Source: Vulcanimicrobiota bacterium (GTDB lineage Bacteria > Vulcanimicrobiota > Xenobia > Xenobiales > JADMJV01). From it: a stretch of 64,000 nucleotides of DNA. This document shows, one piece after another, positions 34,676-43,406 of this stretch. The first letter of the stretch is position 1. Each line of letters opens with the position of its first letter. The translations under genes and the position numbers were made by a program. The notes below the pieces were generated by a model. The model was not told the DNA's origin. It ran no database searches and saw only the letters and a list, made by a program, of their open reading frames with translations. Location: NCBI GenBank assembly GCA_019637395.1, contig JAHBVR010000014.1, forward strand, positions 1 through 64,000, given 5' to 3'.

Positions 34676-35656
34676 ATGGCTAAACGCACTTCCATCGAGG
34701 GTCAGATGTCCCTTTTTCCCGAACTCGAGGTGCCTTCGGAGCCGCAGGCAGCCGAGTCGAGCTGGCCTGCCTGGCCCGGCGGGATGTGGGTGGGTACCAG
34801 CTCCTGGAGTTTTCCGGGCTGGGCCGGCATCGTTTATGATCGTAAGTACAGCGATTCCAAACTGGCCCAGACGGGTCTGCGAGCTTATTCTCAGCACCCT
34901 TTGCTGCGGGCGGTGGGCATCGATCGCAGCTTTTACGCGCCGGTCACTCTGGAGGAATACCGCCAGTATGCCGAGCAGGTGCCGGACGACTTTCGCTTTC
35001 TGGTGAAGGCGCCGGAGCGGCTGACCACCGCCCGGTTCTCGCGCCACCCGCGCTATGGCGCGCTGGCGGGCGAGCCCAATCCCGAGTTTCTTTCGCTTCC
35101 ATTAGCGCTGCAGGAGTGGATCGAGCCGGCTCGTCAGGGGCTGGGGCGCAAATTGGGCTGTCTGTTGCTGCAGTTTCCGCCCACTTCCGCTCATGTGGTG
35201 GGTGGGCCCTCGGGTTTTGCCGTGGCTTTGCATCGGTTATTGGAACAATTGCCGGCCGGATTGCCGCTGGCCGTCGAGATTCGCAATCGCGAGTTGTTCG
35301 GTCAGGCTTATCTGCAGGTGCTGGAGCGTCTGGGAGTGAGCCATGCGCTGCTGGTGCATCCGTCCATGCCGCCCATCGCGCAGCAGTTCGCGGCGCTGGG
35401 AGCGCAGCCGTTGACGGTGATTCGCTGGATGCTGGGAATGCCCGACTATGAACAAGCGGTGAGCCGCTATCGACCGTTTGACCGGCTGGTGGATGAGGAC
35501 CTGGGCAGCCGCTCGGCCATCATCGACATTTGGAGGCGGGCCCTGGAACAAAAGGCGCAGATCATCACGGTGGTCAATAACAAGGCCGAAGGCTGCTCGC
35601 CGAAGAGTATCGAGCGCCTGGCCGAACAGTTCTGGGATCCGGAGGTGCCGTTTTAA
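34676..35656 (+). CDS. DUF72 family protein
   Basis: 326 residues. VGTSSWSFPGWAGIVYD, RSFYAPVTLEEYRQYAEQVP, FLVKAPERLT and LGCLLLQFPPT match the DUF72 (YecE-like) family, a TIM-barrel-like fold without a proven activity. The last block carries the conserved VVNNKAEGCSPKSIERLAEQ. The ATG at 34676 is 36 bases from the divergent S4 gene. Its first 30 residues (MAKRTSIEGQMSLFPELEVP) are less typical of the family. Confidence 0.87.
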   Translation: MAKRTSIEGQMSLFPELEVPSEPQAAESSWPAWPGGMWVGTSSWSFPGWAGIVYDRKYSDSKLAQTGLRAYSQHPLLRAVGIDRSFYAPVTLEEYRQYAEQVPDDFRFLVKAPERLTTARFSRHPRYGALAGEPNPEFLSLPLALQEWIEPARQGLGRKLGCLLLQFPPTSAHVVGGPSGFAVALHRLLEQLPAGLPLAVEIRNRELFGQAYLQVLERLGVSHALLVHPSMPPIAQQFAALGAQPLTVIRWMLGMPDYEQAVSRYRPFDRLVDEDLGSRSAIIDIWRRALEQKAQIITVVNNKAEGCSPKSIERLAEQFWDPEVPF

Positions 35657-35658
35657 GG

Positions 35659-36009
35659 TTATTTGCCGGCGGCTTTTTTGAGGGCGACGCCCTTGCCTCC
35701 GGCTGCTCGGAGGGCGGGGGCGCCTTTGGCGGGGGCCTGGCGCAGGGCTTTGCCGCCTTTGCCGGCGGCGGCGTTGAGGCTGACCGGGTTCATGCCGCCC
35801 GGCGCATTACCACAGGGGGCAGCGGCTCCGGGAGCCAACAGTTGCATCAGCGCCATGATGGCTTCCAATTCACCCATCATCTGGGCCCCATAGTTCATAC
35901 CCATGGGTCCGGCCGGGCTGAAAGAGAGCGCGTTGGCCTGCCCGATTCCCTGGTAGGGGGAAGTGCCGAAGATCTGCGGAGACTGAAAACCAGAGCCGAT
36001 CGTTGCCAA
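35659..36009 (-). CDS. small unrecognised protein with Lys/Ala/Gly-rich tail
   Basis: 116 residues from a TTG start (LATIGSGFQSPQIF). The N-terminal half contains a helical, methionine-rich stretch (GMNYGAQMMGELEAIMALMQ). The C-terminal 40 residues are rich in Ala, Gly and Lys (GKALRQAPAKGAPALRAAGG, ending KKAAGK), recalling low-complexity nucleic-acid-binding tails. The start is set by a strong GGAGG six bases upstream (36016-36020); the longer frame upstream is the antisense of neighbouring genes. Function unknown. Confidence 0.62.
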   Translation of the reverse strand: MATIGSGFQSPQIFGTSPYQGIGQANALSFSPAGPMGMNYGAQMMGELEAIMALMQLLAPGAAAPCGNAPGGMNPVSLNAAAGKGGKALRQAPAKGAPALRAAGGKGVALKKAAGK

Positions 36010-36015
36010 GGGAAA

Positions 36016-36020
36016 CCTCC
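36016..36020 (-). promoter_or_regulatory. ribosome binding site deciding a TTG start
   Basis: On the minus strand GGAGG lies six bases before the TTG at 36007-36009, the best initiation signal in this stretch. Confidence 0.6.
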
Positions 36021-36062
36021 AGTGGGAAATGTTCTTTCCAGGATAGCTTAATTGAGCGAAGA

Positions 36063-36413
36063 CTACAAGGTTTCGTGGGAGACTTCCGTCTCGTTTTCCA
36101 GGCGCTCCTCGAGACTCTGCAGTCCCGAGACCGCTGCGCGAATCTGTTCCAGGGAGGGGAGCAGGCGCTCGCGATCCTGGCTGAGCAATCCCTGGCCGAG
36201 TTCTTCCAGCCCGAGGTAAAGGCCGTTCAGGTGTTGCAGGAAAAGCTGGCGTAATTCCTCGTCTTGCGGCTGGACTTTGGGAGCCCGGTGGCGGCTGTGC
36301 ACGCCTTCCAGACCTTCCAGAATATAGCGGAGATTGGCTTGAATTTGGGCCGGGTCGGACAGAGGACCGTCCACCAGCTTTTCCACCCATGCCATCACCG
36401 CGCGAGCATCCAT
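36063..36413 (-). CDS. small helical protein, unrecognised
   Basis: 116 residues with heptad-like spacing of leucines (ELRQLFLQHLNGLYLGLEEL, then LSQDRERLLPSLEQIRAAVS) and therefore a probable coiled coil or helical bundle; an acidic C-terminus follows. No known family. It lies 20 bases downstream of the large PLP-fold-like gene on the same strand, so both may form an operon. No signal peptide. Confidence 0.65.
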   Translation of the reverse strand: MDARAVMAWVEKLVDGPLSDPAQIQANLRYILEGLEGVHSRHRAPKVQPQDEELRQLFLQHLNGLYLGLEELGQGLLSQDRERLLPSLEQIRAAVSGLQSLEERLENETEVSHETL

Positions 36414-36433
36414 CGGGGCTGGTTGGCCAGAAA

Positions 36434-38263
36434 TCAGGGAGACCCTGCCAGGAAATCCAGCATCCGCTGGCTGGGGGCCGACCAGTCGCGGGCCGGTGGA
36501 GCCGGCCGCAGGCCGGGAAAAGAGCGCCTGAGCGCGTTCAGATCCGAGTGAGCGAAAACTTCCTGGAGCAACTCGAGCACGCCCTGACGGGAAGGGCCGG
36601 GCGAACTGCCCATGGCCACCTTGTAGAGAATACGCTGGTCGCGCAGCACCGGGATGACGTATTCGTGCCGGTGGGCCACAAAGCCGAAGCTCGCCCCGCG
36701 CGCGAAAGGCAAAGCCCGGCGCCGGCTCTCGCGCTCGAGGGCGGCCGCGATGTAGTGGGGATGCTGGCAGTGCAGGACCACGAAGGGCGCCCCCAGGGTT
36801 CGGGGGTGAACGACGCGTTGTAAAAGACCGCCGGGCCGCAGGCGCGCCGCCAGCCAGGCGTTGTTTTGCAGAACCGCTTCCGCGTGGCCGTCGTTCGGCC
36901 GTAAAATCCAATCCGGGCTGAGCCGGGCACATCCGGGCAGAGTGCCCAGCAGGGAGCGCAGGCGCTCGAGTCCCTGGCGAACGGCGCCCACGATTTCGGG
37001 AGGCCCGGCCAGCAGCACCGCTCCGCAGTTTTCCAGTTCCTGGCCGCGCTGGTCCAGTTTCAGAGCCGAGAAGACGCGCACGGCCAGTTGCGGGCGATGT
37101 TGTTGCAGGACCTGGCCGAGACGGAGGCGTTGCCCGGTCAGGGTGGTGTCCAGCACGAGCACGGCGGGTCGGTTCTGGATTTTGAGATCCCAGGGGGTGA
37201 GTTCCCAGTCGTAGCGGACCGACTCGAACCAGGCCACGTCACAGGCTTCCTCCTGGCGCAGCACCTGGCGTAGGAATTGGGTTTCGAAATAGGCCGCCTG
37301 CGATTGCACCCGGGGCATCAACAGCGAGAGGGCGGACAGGGCGGCCATGGCGCTGGAAAAAAGCATGGGCTGCAATTCCCAGCCGTCGGGGGCCTGGTCG
37401 TAGGCCAGCAGGCGCTTCTCCAGTTCGGGCAAGGGGAGGGGCCGGCTGCGATCGGCCCGGGCCAGAGTGCGCAGGCGCCATTTGGCCAATTCTTTGAGAT
37501 AGGCGGCTTCCTCACCCTGATAGCCGGGGGGCGGGGGCCAGGCCCGGGGAGGAGGAAGGATGGGGGACGCCGCTGCGGCGCCGGCCGGAGCGCAGCTTTC
37601 CCAGAGCCGGGTGTAGCTCAGGCTGACTCCCAGCACGGAACGCACCCGGCGCGCCAGTTCGGCTGCCATGGCCGTGCTCGAAAGGCCGGGCTGTTGGGAA
37701 ACTCGGCCATAGAGGCTCAGGCTGTAGGGCTGGCAGCCGACCAGAGGGGCTTCGGGTTGGACGAGGATGAGGAGCCAGCCCTGGTACTGTTCCCAGAAGT
37801 CCTGGTCGGGCAGGCGGTCGAGCACCACGGCCCCGGTGGTCAGGAGAGCCAGTTGCTGGTCAGCGCCCAGCAAGAAGAGTTCGGCGCGGCGATGACGGAG
37901 GCTGGCGGCCATGGTCTCGCGGCGCCAGGCCCACGACCAGCGTCCGGGCGCCAGGCACTCCAGCAAGGCTTCCAGTTCAACATAGCCAGGGTTGTCCCAG
38001 CAGCGCACGCTCAGGGGGCGTTCCAGAAGGTCGCGCAGGCTGGTCAGCAGGGTGGCAAAGGCTCCGCCCCGGCTGGAGCAGACCACTTTTTCGGCTTCCC
38101 AGCCGGCCGGAGCTTCGACTTGTTCCAATGGTTGGGGCCACAGGCTGCGCTCGTAAGTATACAGCGCCTGGCCGCCCGGCAGCGGTTTTTTCTGAGCGTA
38201 AAGCGGGGAGCGCAGTAACCGGCGCGAGGCGGCCAGAGCCCGGGCATGTCGCTGAAGGTCCAT
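36434..38263 (-). CDS. unrecognised protein resembling two tandem PLP fold-type I halves
   Basis: 609 residues. The second half (about 280-600) reads like a cystathionine synthase-like PLP enzyme. It has a helix start MLFSSAMAALSALSLLM, a YFETQFLRQVLR block and FESVRYDWELTPWDL. LVLDTTLTGQRLRLG follows, then FSALKLDQRGQELENCGAV, whose lysine is where the PLP-binding residue would be. The first half has a weaker echo: VVCSSRGGAFATLLTSLRDL and CWDNPGYVELEALLECLAPG, without an obvious lysine. Between them lies a proline-rich linker (SPILPPPRAWPPPPGYQG). The identification is by pattern and needs a structure comparison. It diverges from the pentapeptide gene 56 bases away. Confidence 0.6.
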   Translation of the reverse strand: MDLQRHARALAASRRLLRSPLYAQKKPLPGGQALYTYERSLWPQPLEQVEAPAGWEAEKVVCSSRGGAFATLLTSLRDLLERPLSVRCWDNPGYVELEALLECLAPGRWSWAWRRETMAASLRHRRAELFLLGADQQLALLTTGAVVLDRLPDQDFWEQYQGWLLILVQPEAPLVGCQPYSLSLYGRVSQQPGLSSTAMAAELARRVRSVLGVSLSYTRLWESCAPAGAAAASPILPPPRAWPPPPGYQGEEAAYLKELAKWRLRTLARADRSRPLPLPELEKRLLAYDQAPDGWELQPMLFSSAMAALSALSLLMPRVQSQAAYFETQFLRQVLRQEEACDVAWFESVRYDWELTPWDLKIQNRPAVLVLDTTLTGQRLRLGQVLQQHRPQLAVRVFSALKLDQRGQELENCGAVLLAGPPEIVGAVRQGLERLRSLLGTLPGCARLSPDWILRPNDGHAEAVLQNNAWLAARLRPGGLLQRVVHPRTLGAPFVVLHCQHPHYIAAALERESRRRALPFARGASFGFVAHRHEYVIPVLRDQRILYKVAMGSSPGPSRQGVLELLQEVFAHSDLNALRRSFPGLRPAPPARDWSAPSQRMLDFLAGSP

Positions 38264-38318
38264 GGCGGGCGGCTTCGGCGCGGGAGGACCTGCAGCCCTG
38301 GCGAGGGAACCAGCCGGC

Positions 38319-39032
38319 ATGCATTTGAGCGCCGAACCTTTCCATAAGCTGGACGCCTTTTTAGCCCGCCGCTTCGAGAATCTCTTTCCCGAAGGTCTTG
38401 CCTGGGATTCTCAAGGGGTCGAACGCCTGCTGCAGGCCAACTTCAGCTCTTGCCTCAATCCTCTGCTCAAGCTGCTGGGGGAGCCGCTGCCCTCGTTGCA
38501 GGGGGCTTTTCTGGCCCAGGTTTCGCTGCAGGGAGCCATCATCCCGGGCAGCGACCTGCGGGCGGCTAATTTAGAAGAAGCCAATCTGGAAGACGCCAAC
38601 TTGAGCCGCTCGGATCTGCAGGCCGCCAATCTGCACGAGGCGCGCCTGATTTGGACCAACCTGCGCCTGTGTAATTTGCAGGGCGCCAATCTCAGTGTTT
38701 CGGCCTGGGTGAACGGCTTGCTGGACGGAGCTGATTTGACCGGGGCCAATCTGGAGAACGCTTCGCTGCTGCGGGCGGTGGCCAGCGGTGCCATTCTGGC
38801 CCAGGCCAATCTGCGCCAGGTGGATCTGAGCTGGTCGAATCTGGTGCAGGCTGACTTTCAGTCAGCCGACTTGCGCAACGCCAATTTGCGCGGGGCTAAC
38901 TTGCGCGGCGCCAATCTCAATGGTGCCGATTTGAGCGGCGCCAACCTGGCCGACACCATCCTCAGCGAAGCTCGCCTGGAGGGGGCTGTGCTGCCCGAGG
39001 GATGGGCCGAGAGCTGCCTGGCTCAGCCGTAG
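38319..39032 (+). CDS. pentapeptide-repeat protein
   Basis: 237 residues. From about residue 70 the protein consists of A(N/D)LxX-type five-residue repeats (for instance DLRAANLEEANLEDANLSRS and ANLRGANLRGANLNGADLSG), which form a right-handed quadrilateral beta-helix. Some family members mimic DNA and bind gyrase; most have no known role. The N-terminal 65 residues are a helical domain. The ATG at 38319 has AGGGA nine bases upstream. No signal peptide, so probably cytoplasmic. The last 10 bases overlap a converging gene. Confidence 0.9.
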   Translation: MHLSAEPFHKLDAFLARRFENLFPEGLAWDSQGVERLLQANFSSCLNPLLKLLGEPLPSLQGAFLAQVSLQGAIIPGSDLRAANLEEANLEDANLSRSDLQAANLHEARLIWTNLRLCNLQGANLSVSAWVNGLLDGADLTGANLENASLLRAVASGAILAQANLRQVDLSWSNLVQADFQSADLRNANLRGANLRGANLNGADLSGANLADTILSEARLEGAVLPEGWAESCLAQP

Positions 39033-39520
39033 AAACTCAGCTTCAAGCTATAAGAAACGCAGGTCCAGCCGGTCAGGCAGGCCATCCAGAAAACCGGCCT
39101 GGGCAGCTTGGAACGCTGGATCAAGAGCAGGGTCGAGATGAGCGCGCACAAGGGCCCGAACATGAGCATGCCCTTCAGGCCGGCGTAAACACCCATGGGA
39201 GCGGCCGGAGCGAACCAGACGGTATAAGCACAGCAGGTTAGCAGGGACCAGAGCAGCAGCGGCCACAGGCGCCCGTCGCGGAGGCCCCGCAGATAGGCCA
39301 GGTGAGTCAAAGTCACGGCCAGGATGCTGAGCGTCTGCCAGGGATATTGCAATGGATCCATCCGGGCGTGGAGCCGGCAAGGATGGCCGTCGAAAGTCTC
39401 GACGAGAATGCAGAGAATGGGTACCAGGCTACCGGCTGTGGCCAGGTAGGCGGTCACGAACGGATTTTTCTGGGCAGGCAGGTCCAAGGGATCGGGCACA
39501 GAGCCCAATGGATGACTCAT
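39023..39520 (-). CDS. unrecognised integral membrane protein
   Basis: 165 residues with about four hydrophobic helices (AYLATAGSLVPILCILVE, LSILAVTLTHLAYL, LLLWSLLTCCAYTVWFAPAA and a terminal pair). No family recognised. The ATG at 39520 begins a short polar N-terminus (MSHPLGSVPDPLDLPAQKNP). It converges with the pentapeptide gene. Confidence 0.66.
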   Translation of the reverse strand: MSHPLGSVPDPLDLPAQKNPFVTAYLATAGSLVPILCILVETFDGHPCRLHARMDPLQYPWQTLSILAVTLTHLAYLRGLRDGRLWPLLLWSLLTCCAYTVWFAPAAPMGVYAGLKGMLMFGPLCALISTLLLIQRSKLPRPVFWMACLTGWTCVSYSLKLSFYG

Positions 39521-39607
39521 GATTTTAATCTTAGCGCCCGGTTGATGGCAAAACCGTGACAAAGGTCCAGGTTTCCCGCACCTCTGTTCGGGGCACAACC
39601 CAGGATT

Positions 39608-41488
39608 ATGTCAATTACCTTTGCCGAACTCGGCCTGGAACCCCAATTGGCCGAAGCTGTTTTAGCGGCCGGCTACGAAACCCCTACTCCCATTCAAGAG
39701 CGCGCCATTCCCGCTCTGCTTTCCGGAAAAGATATCATCGGTCAGGCTCAGACCGGCACCGGAAAAACCGCGGCCTACGGCCTGCCGCTGCTGCAGGGAG
39801 TGCAGTCTCCCGGGCCGATTCAGGCCCTGATTTTAACCCCCACCCGCGAACTGGCCATTCAGGTGCAAGAGCAGCTGCACACCTGGTCCAAGCAGGTCCG
39901 TTCTTTGGCCGTTTACGGCGGCCAGCCCATTCCTGTCCAGTTTAAAGCTCTGCGCCAGGGAGTGCAGGTGGTGGTGGCCACGCCTGGCCGCCTGATCGAC
40001 CACCTGGAGCGCGGATCGATCGAGTTATCCGGCCTGAAATACTGCGTGCTGGACGAAGCCGATGAGATGCTCGACTTCGGATTCGAGGAAGAGTTGAATA
40101 CGATTTTGGAACAGGTCCCCGGCGGTTGCCGCATGGCCTTGTTCTCGGCCACTTTCCCCACCAAGATCAAGCAGCTGGCCGGCCGCCACATGGCCTCGGC
40201 CCAGAAGATCGAGATTGAGGCCACTCAGCGCACCGTTTCCAAGGTGGAGCAGTACTACTGCCTGGTGCGCCCCGGTAAGAAGGCCCGCAGCCTGGGCCGT
40301 ATTCTGGACCATCAGGATCCGGGACCGTCGCTGGTCTTCTGCCGTACCCGTCTGGAGACCCAGCAGTTGACCGACGAGCTGCGCCGCCGCGGTTACGCGG
40401 CCGAGTGTCTGCACGGCGAGATGGATCAGAGCGAGCGCGAGCGCGTGATGGACCGCTTCAAGCAGAATCAGTGCCGTATTCTGGTGGCCACCGATATCGC
40501 CGCCCGTGGTCTGGATGTGGACGGCATCACCCATGTTTTCAATTATGATATTCCCTGGGACGTGGAGCACTATATCCACCGGGTGGGGCGCACCGCCCGG
40601 GCCGGACGTTCGGGCATCGCCATTACCGTCATCGAGCCTTCGCAACAGCGCCATCTGCAGCGCATCGAGCGCGAGAGCGGGGCTCGCTTCCAAGCCTATG
40701 CGGTGCCCACTTTGGAGCAGATCTCCAGCGGCCGCATGAAGCGCTTCGCCGAGCGCATTCGCCAGCAGTTAGAGGATCCGGCCTGTCAGGACCAACTGCC
40801 GCTGGTGCACAGCCTGGCCAAGAACTTCGATCCGATGGCGGTGGCGGCGGCCGCTCTGCAGGCGCTCTGGCAGGACAGCTACAGCGCTCTGGCCGAGGAG
40901 GCCGACGAGGATCTGTCGCCGGCCACCAGGTCCTATGTGTGGATGAGCCTTTCGGTGGGCCGCCGGGACGGCATGAATCCGGCTGAATTGCTGCAGGTGG
41001 TGCATCAGGAGACCGGCTTCGGCAAGATGGAGCTGGGCAAGATTCACATCGAAGACAACCGCACCCTGGTGGAGATTCCCGCCGACAAGGCCGACAAGAT
41101 GATCCTGGATCTGCGCCGCGCCCGCGTGAAGGGCAAGCGGGTCAAGGTGGATTTGTCCGCCCCTCCGGCCGGGACGACCCTGGCCAAGGGAGGGCGTAAG
41201 GGGAAGCCGGTCTTGGCGAGCAAGGAGCGTCCTGAGCGGCCGGCCCGTCCCAAGCGCAACTATGAGCCGGCGGGCCAGCCGCCAGCCGCTGAGAAACCGG
41301 CTTTCCGGGACAAGCCGTTCCGGGAGAAGAAAGCGGCCGGGGATAAGCCTTTCCGCGAAAAGCCTCAGAAGGGCTTTCCCAAGGTAGGCAAGCCGGGCAA
41401 GCCCGACGGCCGTAAGCCGGCCAACAAGAAAGGCAACAGCGATAAGAGCACCTGGGTGGGTGGTTCGGCCAGGTCTCGTAAGAAGTAG
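39608..41488 (+). CDS. DEAD-box ATP-dependent RNA helicase (CshA/DeaD type)
   Basis: 626 residues. Helicase motifs in order: Q motif TPTPIQERAIP, AQTGTGKTAAYG (Walker A), PTRELAIQ, TPGRLIDH, DEADEMLDFG (Walker B), SAT (motif III), and RGLDVDGI with HRVGRTARAGRSG (motifs V and VI). After the two RecA domains come a DbpA-like RNA-binding domain (about 460-540) and a basic tail rich in Lys and Pro (about 530-626). This class unwinds RNA, commonly in ribosome assembly or RNA decay, often in the cold. Neighbours do not define its targets. Confidence 0.94.
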   Translation: MSITFAELGLEPQLAEAVLAAGYETPTPIQERAIPALLSGKDIIGQAQTGTGKTAAYGLPLLQGVQSPGPIQALILTPTRELAIQVQEQLHTWSKQVRSLAVYGGQPIPVQFKALRQGVQVVVATPGRLIDHLERGSIELSGLKYCVLDEADEMLDFGFEEELNTILEQVPGGCRMALFSATFPTKIKQLAGRHMASAQKIEIEATQRTVSKVEQYYCLVRPGKKARSLGRILDHQDPGPSLVFCRTRLETQQLTDELRRRGYAAECLHGEMDQSERERVMDRFKQNQCRILVATDIAARGLDVDGITHVFNYDIPWDVEHYIHRVGRTARAGRSGIAITVIEPSQQRHLQRIERESGARFQAYAVPTLEQISSGRMKRFAERIRQQLEDPACQDQLPLVHSLAKNFDPMAVAAAALQALWQDSYSALAEEADEDLSPATRSYVWMSLSVGRRDGMNPAELLQVVHQETGFGKMELGKIHIEDNRTLVEIPADKADKMILDLRRARVKGKRVKVDLSAPPAGTTLAKGGRKGKPVLASKERPERPARPKRNYEPAGQPPAAEKPAFRDKPFREKKAAGDKPFREKPQKGFPKVGKPGKPDGRKPANKKGNSDKSTWVGGSARSRKK

Positions 41489-41549
41489 TTGGTAGTTAAC
41501 AAGTTCGCAGCCTATGCCTCCATCCGGAGGGCTAAACTGAGGGTGGACG

Positions 41550-42548
41550 ATGATTACTCAGACCCCTTTCAGTCAAGCCATTCGCGATCGCTTCAGCAGT
41601 TGGTCCCAAGGACGCTCCAGTCTCAATGCCAATGACCTGGAGAAGCTGTTTTCCGACCCCAAGGCCAGCGGCGAGGAGCTGGCGTTGCTGGCGGCGGCCA
41701 GGGAGTTCGGTCAGGAGCTGAGTCCGGCCACCCTGGATCAGTATGAGCAGACCGGCGGGGCCAGGGTTCTGGAAGCCCGCTATCGCGACAATTTGGAACG
41801 ACTGCAGACACCGCGCTCGCTTTTTCCTCAAGGCGGCCCGGATTTTCAGGCCGTGACCCAAGGTAAAGAACAAAATTGCGTGCTCACCTCCACCTGCATC
41901 TCGCTGGCGCAGCAGCGCCCCGCGTGTCTGACTCAGTTGCTCAGCGAGACCGAGAGTGGCGTGGTGCTGCGCCTGCCGGGCGAGAAGGAACGCTGCGTGG
42001 CCATGCCCACCGACCGCGAGCTGCTGACTCACTCGTGCGCTTACCAGAACGGCGCCTGGATGACCATTCTTTCGCGGGAACTGGGCTCGGTGGGCGCGCT
42101 CAAGCCGTCTAAAGCGGTGCAGAAAGTCACCGGCCATAAGGTTGATCAAGATCTGATGATGGCTACTTCGGAGGCGGCTCTACGCAAGAAGCTGGAAAGC
42201 GCCATGGAGAAGCACCAGGTGGTCATCGCCGGCCGCGGTGGTTTTGATGAAGAGGTCCAGGGTCTGACGCGCAACCATTCTTACGCCGTCATCGGCTACG
42301 ACCCGAACTTCGCCCGCGTGCGCCTGCAGGATCCCGAGGGCAACGAACCGCTCGACGCCGACGGCAAGGCGCGCGACGGCGACTACGACGGCCAGTTTTC
42401 GCTGTCGGTGAAGGAGTTCAAGTCCTGGTTTTCCAGTATCCACTACGAAGAAACCGATAAGCCCTCGTTCTGGGGCAGCTTTTTCGACAAACTCAAGGAT
42501 TCGGTGGTCGGCGCTCCCGCCGGCGGGGGAGTGCCCGTCAGCGGCTAA
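41550..42548 (+). CDS. calpain-like (C2) cysteine protease
   Basis: 332 residues. Around residue 110 the sequence reads VTQGKEQNCVLTSTCISLAQ, resembling calpain's QG-x-(L/E)-G-(D/N)-C with the catalytic Cys. Around 248, NHSYAVIGYDPN supplies the His, and RLQDPEGNEP stands where calpain has its NPWG asparagine (here Asp). The first 100 residues are helical and unassigned. No signal peptide or calcium-binding domain is visible. Bacterial members often act on secreted or host proteins; the substrate here is unknown. The Asp in place of Asn is the main uncertainty about activity. Confidence 0.72.
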   Translation: MITQTPFSQAIRDRFSSWSQGRSSLNANDLEKLFSDPKASGEELALLAAAREFGQELSPATLDQYEQTGGARVLEARYRDNLERLQTPRSLFPQGGPDFQAVTQGKEQNCVLTSTCISLAQQRPACLTQLLSETESGVVLRLPGEKERCVAMPTDRELLTHSCAYQNGAWMTILSRELGSVGALKPSKAVQKVTGHKVDQDLMMATSEAALRKKLESAMEKHQVVIAGRGGFDEEVQGLTRNHSYAVIGYDPNFARVRLQDPEGNEPLDADGKARDGDYDGQFSLSVKEFKSWFSSIHYEETDKPSFWGSFFDKLKDSVVGAPAGGGVPVSG

Positions 42549-42583
42549 AGGACTTCCCTTTCTTCGCGTGTAAGCGCGAACGA

Positions 42584-43405
42584 GTGCATTTCGATACAGC
42601 CGCTTTTTATCGTTTCACGGAGAGCTATCCCGCCAACTCCTATGAGGCGCGGGAGCCTACTCACTGGCTACACACCCAGAAAGTCCGCTTCGGTCTAACT
42701 CTTCAGGCTTACCTCCGGCATCGGCCGGCGGAGACGGCTCCCGCCATCCTGGACATCGGCGGTTATCCCGGCTCTCTGGTGAAGACCCTACGCCTCTATC
42801 TGCGGGAGAGCGGAACGATTGATGCGGCCGGGCTGGCCGGTCCGGACGATTTTATGCAGGAGCTGGCCGGCTATCAAGTGGGCTTTTATCCCTGCAATCT
42901 GGATCCGCTCATCGGTTCCTATGCTTCGCCCAAAGAGCTGCCGGTGCGAATCCAGCGGGAAGACGCCAGCTATGAGGTGATCTTCGCCACCGAAATCATC
43001 GAGCACACCTTGGACCCGCTTTACTTGCTTAAGGAGTCTTTTCGGCTGCTAAGGCCCGGGGGGGTCCTGATGCTGACCACCCCTAATCAGGCCACCCTTT
43101 CCAATCGGCTGAGAGCGTTGAGCGGACGGTCCATGTATTTCCCCCTCAAGCGCAGCATTATGTACGACCGCTCGGACTGGAGGCCACATATACGAGAATA
43201 TACGATGTGGGAAATGGCCACTTTGCTCCAGGACAGCGGGTTCGAGGTAGTGGAGAAGCAGTTCATGGATATCAGCCAGGATGATCCTCGTTTTTGGGGG
43301 TGGAGCCATCCGCTGCTGCGCCTCGCGCGTACCGCCCTCAGCCCCCTCATGCTGATTCCCTCGATGCGCCAGGGTCTGCTGCTGGTGGCGCGCCGGCCCA
43401 ATTAA
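42584..43405 (+). CDS. class I SAM-dependent methyltransferase
   Basis: 273 residues, GTG start. AILDIGGYPGSLVKTLRLYL is motif I, with DIGGYPG instead of the usual DxGxGxG; the EIIEHTLDPLYLLKESFRLL stretch and the LRPGGVLMLTTPNQ block complete the Methyltransf_11-like fold. Target unknown. A 6-bp hairpin (TTCGCG 42563-42568, CGCGAA 42575-42580) ends four bases before the start codon and could affect translation. It lies directly upstream of hutF, one base apart. Confidence 0.84.
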   Translation: MHFDTAAFYRFTESYPANSYEAREPTHWLHTQKVRFGLTLQAYLRHRPAETAPAILDIGGYPGSLVKTLRLYLRESGTIDAAGLAGPDDFMQELAGYQVGFYPCNLDPLIGSYASPKELPVRIQREDASYEVIFATEIIEHTLDPLYLLKESFRLLRPGGVLMLTTPNQATLSNRLRALSGRSMYFPLKRSIMYDRSDWRPHIREYTMWEMATLLQDSGFEVVEKQFMDISQDDPRFWGWSHPLLRLARTALSPLMLIPSMRQGLLLVARRPN

Positions 43406-43406
43406 C

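Noticed and set aside
42563-42580. Intrinsic terminator before the methyltransferase gene
   Set aside because: A 6-bp hairpin without a T-run, so not called; noted as a possible translation effect.
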